A DNA stretch of 64,000 nt. Origin: Erodium maritimum (taxonomy: Eukaryota > Streptophyta > Magnoliopsida > Geraniales > Geraniaceae). Made by a program: the position numbers and the translations under genes. Under the pieces are notes generated by a model, which saw only the letters and a list, made by a program, of their open reading frames with translations, did not search any database and had not been told where the DNA came from. Below, one piece after another: positions 60,248 to 64,000 of the stretch; the stretch's first letter is position 1, and the number at the start of each line of letters is the position of its first letter. The DNA lies in contig OY997594.1 in assembly GCA_963921825.1 (NCBI GenBank), positions 12,901,001 through 12,965,000 on the forward strand, read 5' to 3'.

Positions 60248-60260
60248 AATTTTAACAAAC

Positions 60261-61296
60261 TAATTTAATGAATATGCGTAAAAGATATGTTTTCTTTCAT
60301 AAATAATAAATTGATAGGTTTACATTAAAATGATGAATACGAATGGGTAGGATTTTTACTTATTTATATAGGAATTTTAGGTAGGTTTTTGATTGAATTG
60401 ATATGTTACATAATATATATTTTGATACTTCATGGGTACCTCAAAAATCAAGATCGTTTTTTTTTTGTTTCACCAAGTTTCGTTATACGAATCCTTATTT
60501 CCAAGAGAATCTACATAGTTCATTTTCAATAATAAACTTACTATAGAAAAATAAATATGTTGGGTGAAAGTGTATATAAAGTGAATGCATGTTGTCTACA
60601 TCCTTTTTGTTGTGCAATTCATAACATTTGGTTATCATATAATAACTCATTTCCACATATATTCTTGCAGACTTTGTATACTCATCCTTCAAATTCACTA
60701 TATAAATAAATGTAATTGAACTAGTTCAATTGTTTAAAGGGAAGTAGCAGAATAATAATGGAATAATTTTAGTAAAAGTGAACAGCACATACAATGGTCT
60801 AAAATAACAAGAGAAAGGAAATGAGAATGCAACTTTTGTTTTGTAATGGGAACATGCAAGTAACCAAACTTTAGGTGGAACAGTATTCTTTGTAACTTTT
60901 AGATCCCTTTATTTGATCAAAGCTTTCATTTGAGCCTTCCACACTCATGTCTTGTTTTAAAAAAAAGGAATAATTGGACCACAAACATAGATGCTCCACC
61001 TCTTCCCTAACCTCCTCCATACTCAAAAGTGAAGTGAAATTTTTTTGGAAAAGGGTGAGCATTGCATAGCTTATCTATTCCAAGTGAGAAGCATAACCAA
61101 TTCAGAGAGGTCAATTACATTTGTTCCTTGAATGGGGGAAAAGGATGAATATAGTAGAGGTTTTAAGAATAGGAAGAGCTCTGTAAACTAAAACTTAAAT
61201 ACATCATCTCTCTTGCAATCACAAGAAGAATCAATCCCCCTTTATTACTCTCTCTGCCACATAATTGGCTCAACAACAACAATCAATGCCCTTGGC
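60261..61296. other. intergenic and 3'-UTR of the TPT gene
   Basis: AT-rich with only short frames. The right 100-200 bases are presumably the 3'-UTR of the minus-strand translocator gene. Confidence 0.5.
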
Positions 61297-63915
61297 TTAA
61301 GATGTGGGGCTGGCAGCAGCAGCAGCCTTCTTCTGAAATGGAAGGCAAGTGAATCAGTTCATATATCAAAACAATGCTAGAGAAAGTAAAGGAATGTATA
61401 AGCATTTTTGGACCTCATGAGACAGTTGAGATACAGAAAAAGAGCAAAATAAAAGGTTTTTTGAAATCTTACTCGCTTTTCCTCTTCAATATTTGCCTTT
61501 ATGATGGAGTACATGGCAACACCAGCAATTGCTATAGCAGTACCGATCCCTGTTTGTGTGGAGATTCTATTGCCTGCACATTTTCCCATCAAAATACAGT
61601 TAAGCAAGCATTCAGGTCGTGTGCATACTAATCTTCGTTCCAATGGAATAAAAATATGGTTTCACCACAAAAATTACCAAATTCAATGTCTTAGGAGACT
61701 ATTAGGGGTCACACATGTAAAATGTACTATGGATCATATAGAAGAAGCAATCAGAAATTACCAAAGACGATAATTGAGAACCCAATCACGAAAACTCTCT
61801 TTAATACATTTCCAACAGCATGTGTAAGAGGAGCAACCCTTTCCAAAGTATTAGTTGCAAGCTGCAATTATAATTCAAACATCATATAAGCAAATTTCAA
61901 ATTTGAGCAATGTTTGTTAGTGAGTTATGTGTGCACTTATATCTAATGCTCTAAATGTTTTTACCTGATTGTACAAATGATAGAACATTCCAATCCAGAA
62001 AAGATCAGACAAGAACTTCGTTAGACCTACTTTGGCAATAGCATCGGCAAAACCATGTTGCATAAGTTTAGGGCCTTCGATCTGAAAGAACATGCAGACC
62101 ACCACAAACCATTATCGGCAAAATTGTTAATTGAAGGGCTGAATCATCGACAGTTGATGAAGTAAGAACTTACCAGTATTGCAGGAGGAAGGCAACAGAA
62201 GAGGGCAATGATTGAAATGTAAGCATAGACATTTGTGCTGTCCATTCCTGTCTATTAAATATAAATAATAGTTTAGATATGGGGAAAACAATGTTCAAAA
62301 GAAATCTTAAATGATCATGGCTTGATTGCAAGGACCAAAATTACGAACAGAAGATAAAAAAAGACTGGAGGAATCAGAGTTGTAATAGATCTTACCATGG
62401 CTTTCTTAGAGTAGATACTCCTGTATGTAAATGAGATGTTTGAAATCATAGCACTGATGAAGCCAGTCCAGTTGAAAGAAAGTTCAGTAAGAGAAGCCAT
62501 TGATACACCTATAGTTCAAGGTTCAGACCGAATCAGTTTATGACAACATGTAAAAAAAATACATACAGAATTTTGATTCAAGTAAAATCATCCAATTGTC
62601 AAGTATAACTCATGTACATATTATTGGTCTAACTAAGTAAACGAAAAAAATTCTAACAAGATTACTGGAAAAGGCAATTAGAAGTAGAACATTCCAAATT
62701 GACAAATTAGGGGTTTCATTATGGAGAAATAGTAGGAAGAAGATTAAGTCAAGAGTTTAACCTAAAACAACAGGAGCCAGTGATAGCCATAGTGATAATG
62801 GGATCTGTTGGCCCAGAATAAACTGGGAAGCAGCAGCATTGAAGAATGGCTCGAGGGCTGGGGAAGAAGAAGAAAATTGTCAAGACCAATAGAGTACAAG
62901 GTTGAATTATAAAAGATAAATTTGAATCTATAGTAAATGAAATATATACCTTTAATTGTGTGTGTAAATGACACGGCAACAGCAGCAAATGATACATTGG
63001 ACATGACATGCCCAAGGGCGTGACAGGCTGCAACTGGAGTCAACAGTAACAAGAGCTCCTTATTGATTGGCTGGAGACGGGGGAGAAGTGTGTCAAAAGG
63101 TCAAATTATATTGTGCCATGGAAGATTTTTTCAAGTGCAAGAAACCGAAACTTACAGCACGTTTTGGTAGACCGACGGACCAACTTATCAGACAGTACAC
63201 AACACCAACTAAAAGGTGTATAACAGACACAAAGCTGCAAAATAGAAAAAGGAGTTCAAATTGTTAAAAAAGGACAAATTTTGAAACAATACACAACAAT
63301 CAGGGACTGACTTATGTATACACGTGCTGAATTCAATGTGAAAGAAGAAGGGTATTGAGTACAGGAAACATACTATGGATATGGGAAATAATTGTACACC
63401 TTCTTGTTCAGTATGTTGAAGATGACATTCAAGAAGTACCTGCATACAATTAAGGAAACTGTGAATACAATGTTCAGTTAGTTTTAATCAAGACAATAAC
63501 ACATTCGTATGCACTTGTTAGTAATATGAAATATAAACTGATAATTATGAGCTAATTCAATTACAATAGAATGCACGTTGAATGGCTCAAAACACAGAAA
63601 ATAACTTGTATTAATTAAGCAAAGACCACATTTCAAAAGTAAGAATATGCTTTTCCCAATTGTTTACAGTGAGCAGTATAGAGGGCACAAGAACCTGATA
63701 GAATATTCCATCAGAAGAATAAGAAAAATATGGATCCAGAGATTATTGAGGCTTTTGTTCAAACAATTAAGTTTAAATTATAGCATTCCTCATAGCTATT
63801 CTTCCAGATTTGAAGTTCACTGCCTATGCAATGGATCATAGCTTACCACATGAAGAAAAAGAAGCCAGTGACCAATACAGGAAATTTGTCAGCAAAGCTC
63901 TTTGGCTTCTCAACC
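61297..63915 (-). CDS. TPT: chloroplast triose-phosphate/phosphate translocator, 5' exons outside the window
   Basis: Eleven exons are visible: 63915-63847, 63439-63374, 63234-63156, 63070-62950, 62857-62762, 62508-62396, 62251-62174, 62081-61965, 61861-61762, 61573-61473 and 61332-61297. All are GT-AG and in frame; the transit-peptide exons lie beyond 64000. The protein part starts at [20 protein letters not shown] and shows the TPT blocks [70 protein letters not shown] and [11 protein letters not shown]. The Lys-Arg pair in NVLKRV is a known phosphate-binding pair in this family. It ends [15 protein letters not shown]. It exchanges triose phosphate or 3-phosphoglycerate for Pi across the inner envelope. 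The match is to TPT rather than the PPT, GPT or XPT subfamilies. Confidence 0.95.
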
Positions 63916-64000
63916 CTGCATTTACAGAAAACAAGAATTAAATAAAAATCAGAGTTTACACCAACATGATAAAACCAATATTGAAATTAATTTCAGAAGA

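Overview
The window is nuclear DNA of a flowering plant, almost certainly a eudicot. It has GT-AG introns of about 80-1,100 bp and plant-restricted gene families: triose-phosphate/phosphate translocator, plasmodesmal callose-binding X8 proteins, ureide permease, POLAR-like protein and PPR protein. It also carries plant-type mobile elements: hAT MITEs, an LTR-like segment and L1-type LINE fragments. I cannot name the species. All exon models were read by eye from splice consensus, reading-frame continuity and remembered family sequences. No alignment or transcript data were used.

Layout. 1-481: tail of a hAT-like element. 2404-4418 (+): NTF2/RRM (G3BP-like) RNA-binding protein. 5644-7467 (+): glycerophosphodiester phosphodiesterase. 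7884-8519: hAT MITE, followed by an LTR-like repetitive block to about 11130. 12497-13471 (-): serine-rich plant protein of unknown function. 16563-18933 (+): MRS2-5-like Mg2+ transporter, convergent with 19000-20572 (-): POLAR-like protein. 21502-24659 (-): purple acid phosphatase homologue that has lost key active-site residues. Upstream of it, about 25600-26590, lies a decayed second copy. 27544-28193: second hAT MITE. 28278-29446: LINE-derived insertion with target-site duplication. 29853-31817 (-): PPR protein. 32134-32204 (+): tRNA-Gly(CCC). 32500-35407 (-): AIPP2-like SPOC-domain protein with no PHD finger. 38451-39978 (-): ureide permease. 40922-41401 (+): small plastid membrane protein. 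41402-44090: gene-free, repeat-derived. 44091-47443 (-): erlin-type SPFH protein, sharing a short divergent promoter region with 47840-51517 (+): alpha/beta hydrolase. 52581-53524 and 56185-57133 (both -): tandem PDCB-type X8/GPI proteins with a LINE endonuclease remnant between them. 57973-60247: LINE-derived element with ORF1 only, target-site duplication and poly-A. 61297-63915 (-): 3' part of the triose-phosphate/phosphate translocator gene, whose 5' exons lie beyond the right edge.

The genes are ordinary single units rather than a functional cluster. The points most worth a second look are: the intact but active-site-degenerate purple acid phosphatase and its relic neighbour; two LINE-derived insertions that have ORF1-type sequence and tail but no ORF2; the PHD-less AIPP2-like gene with exons that look internally repeated; three inferred GC-AG introns; and tandem primer-binding-site-like repeats inside a ureide permease intron.
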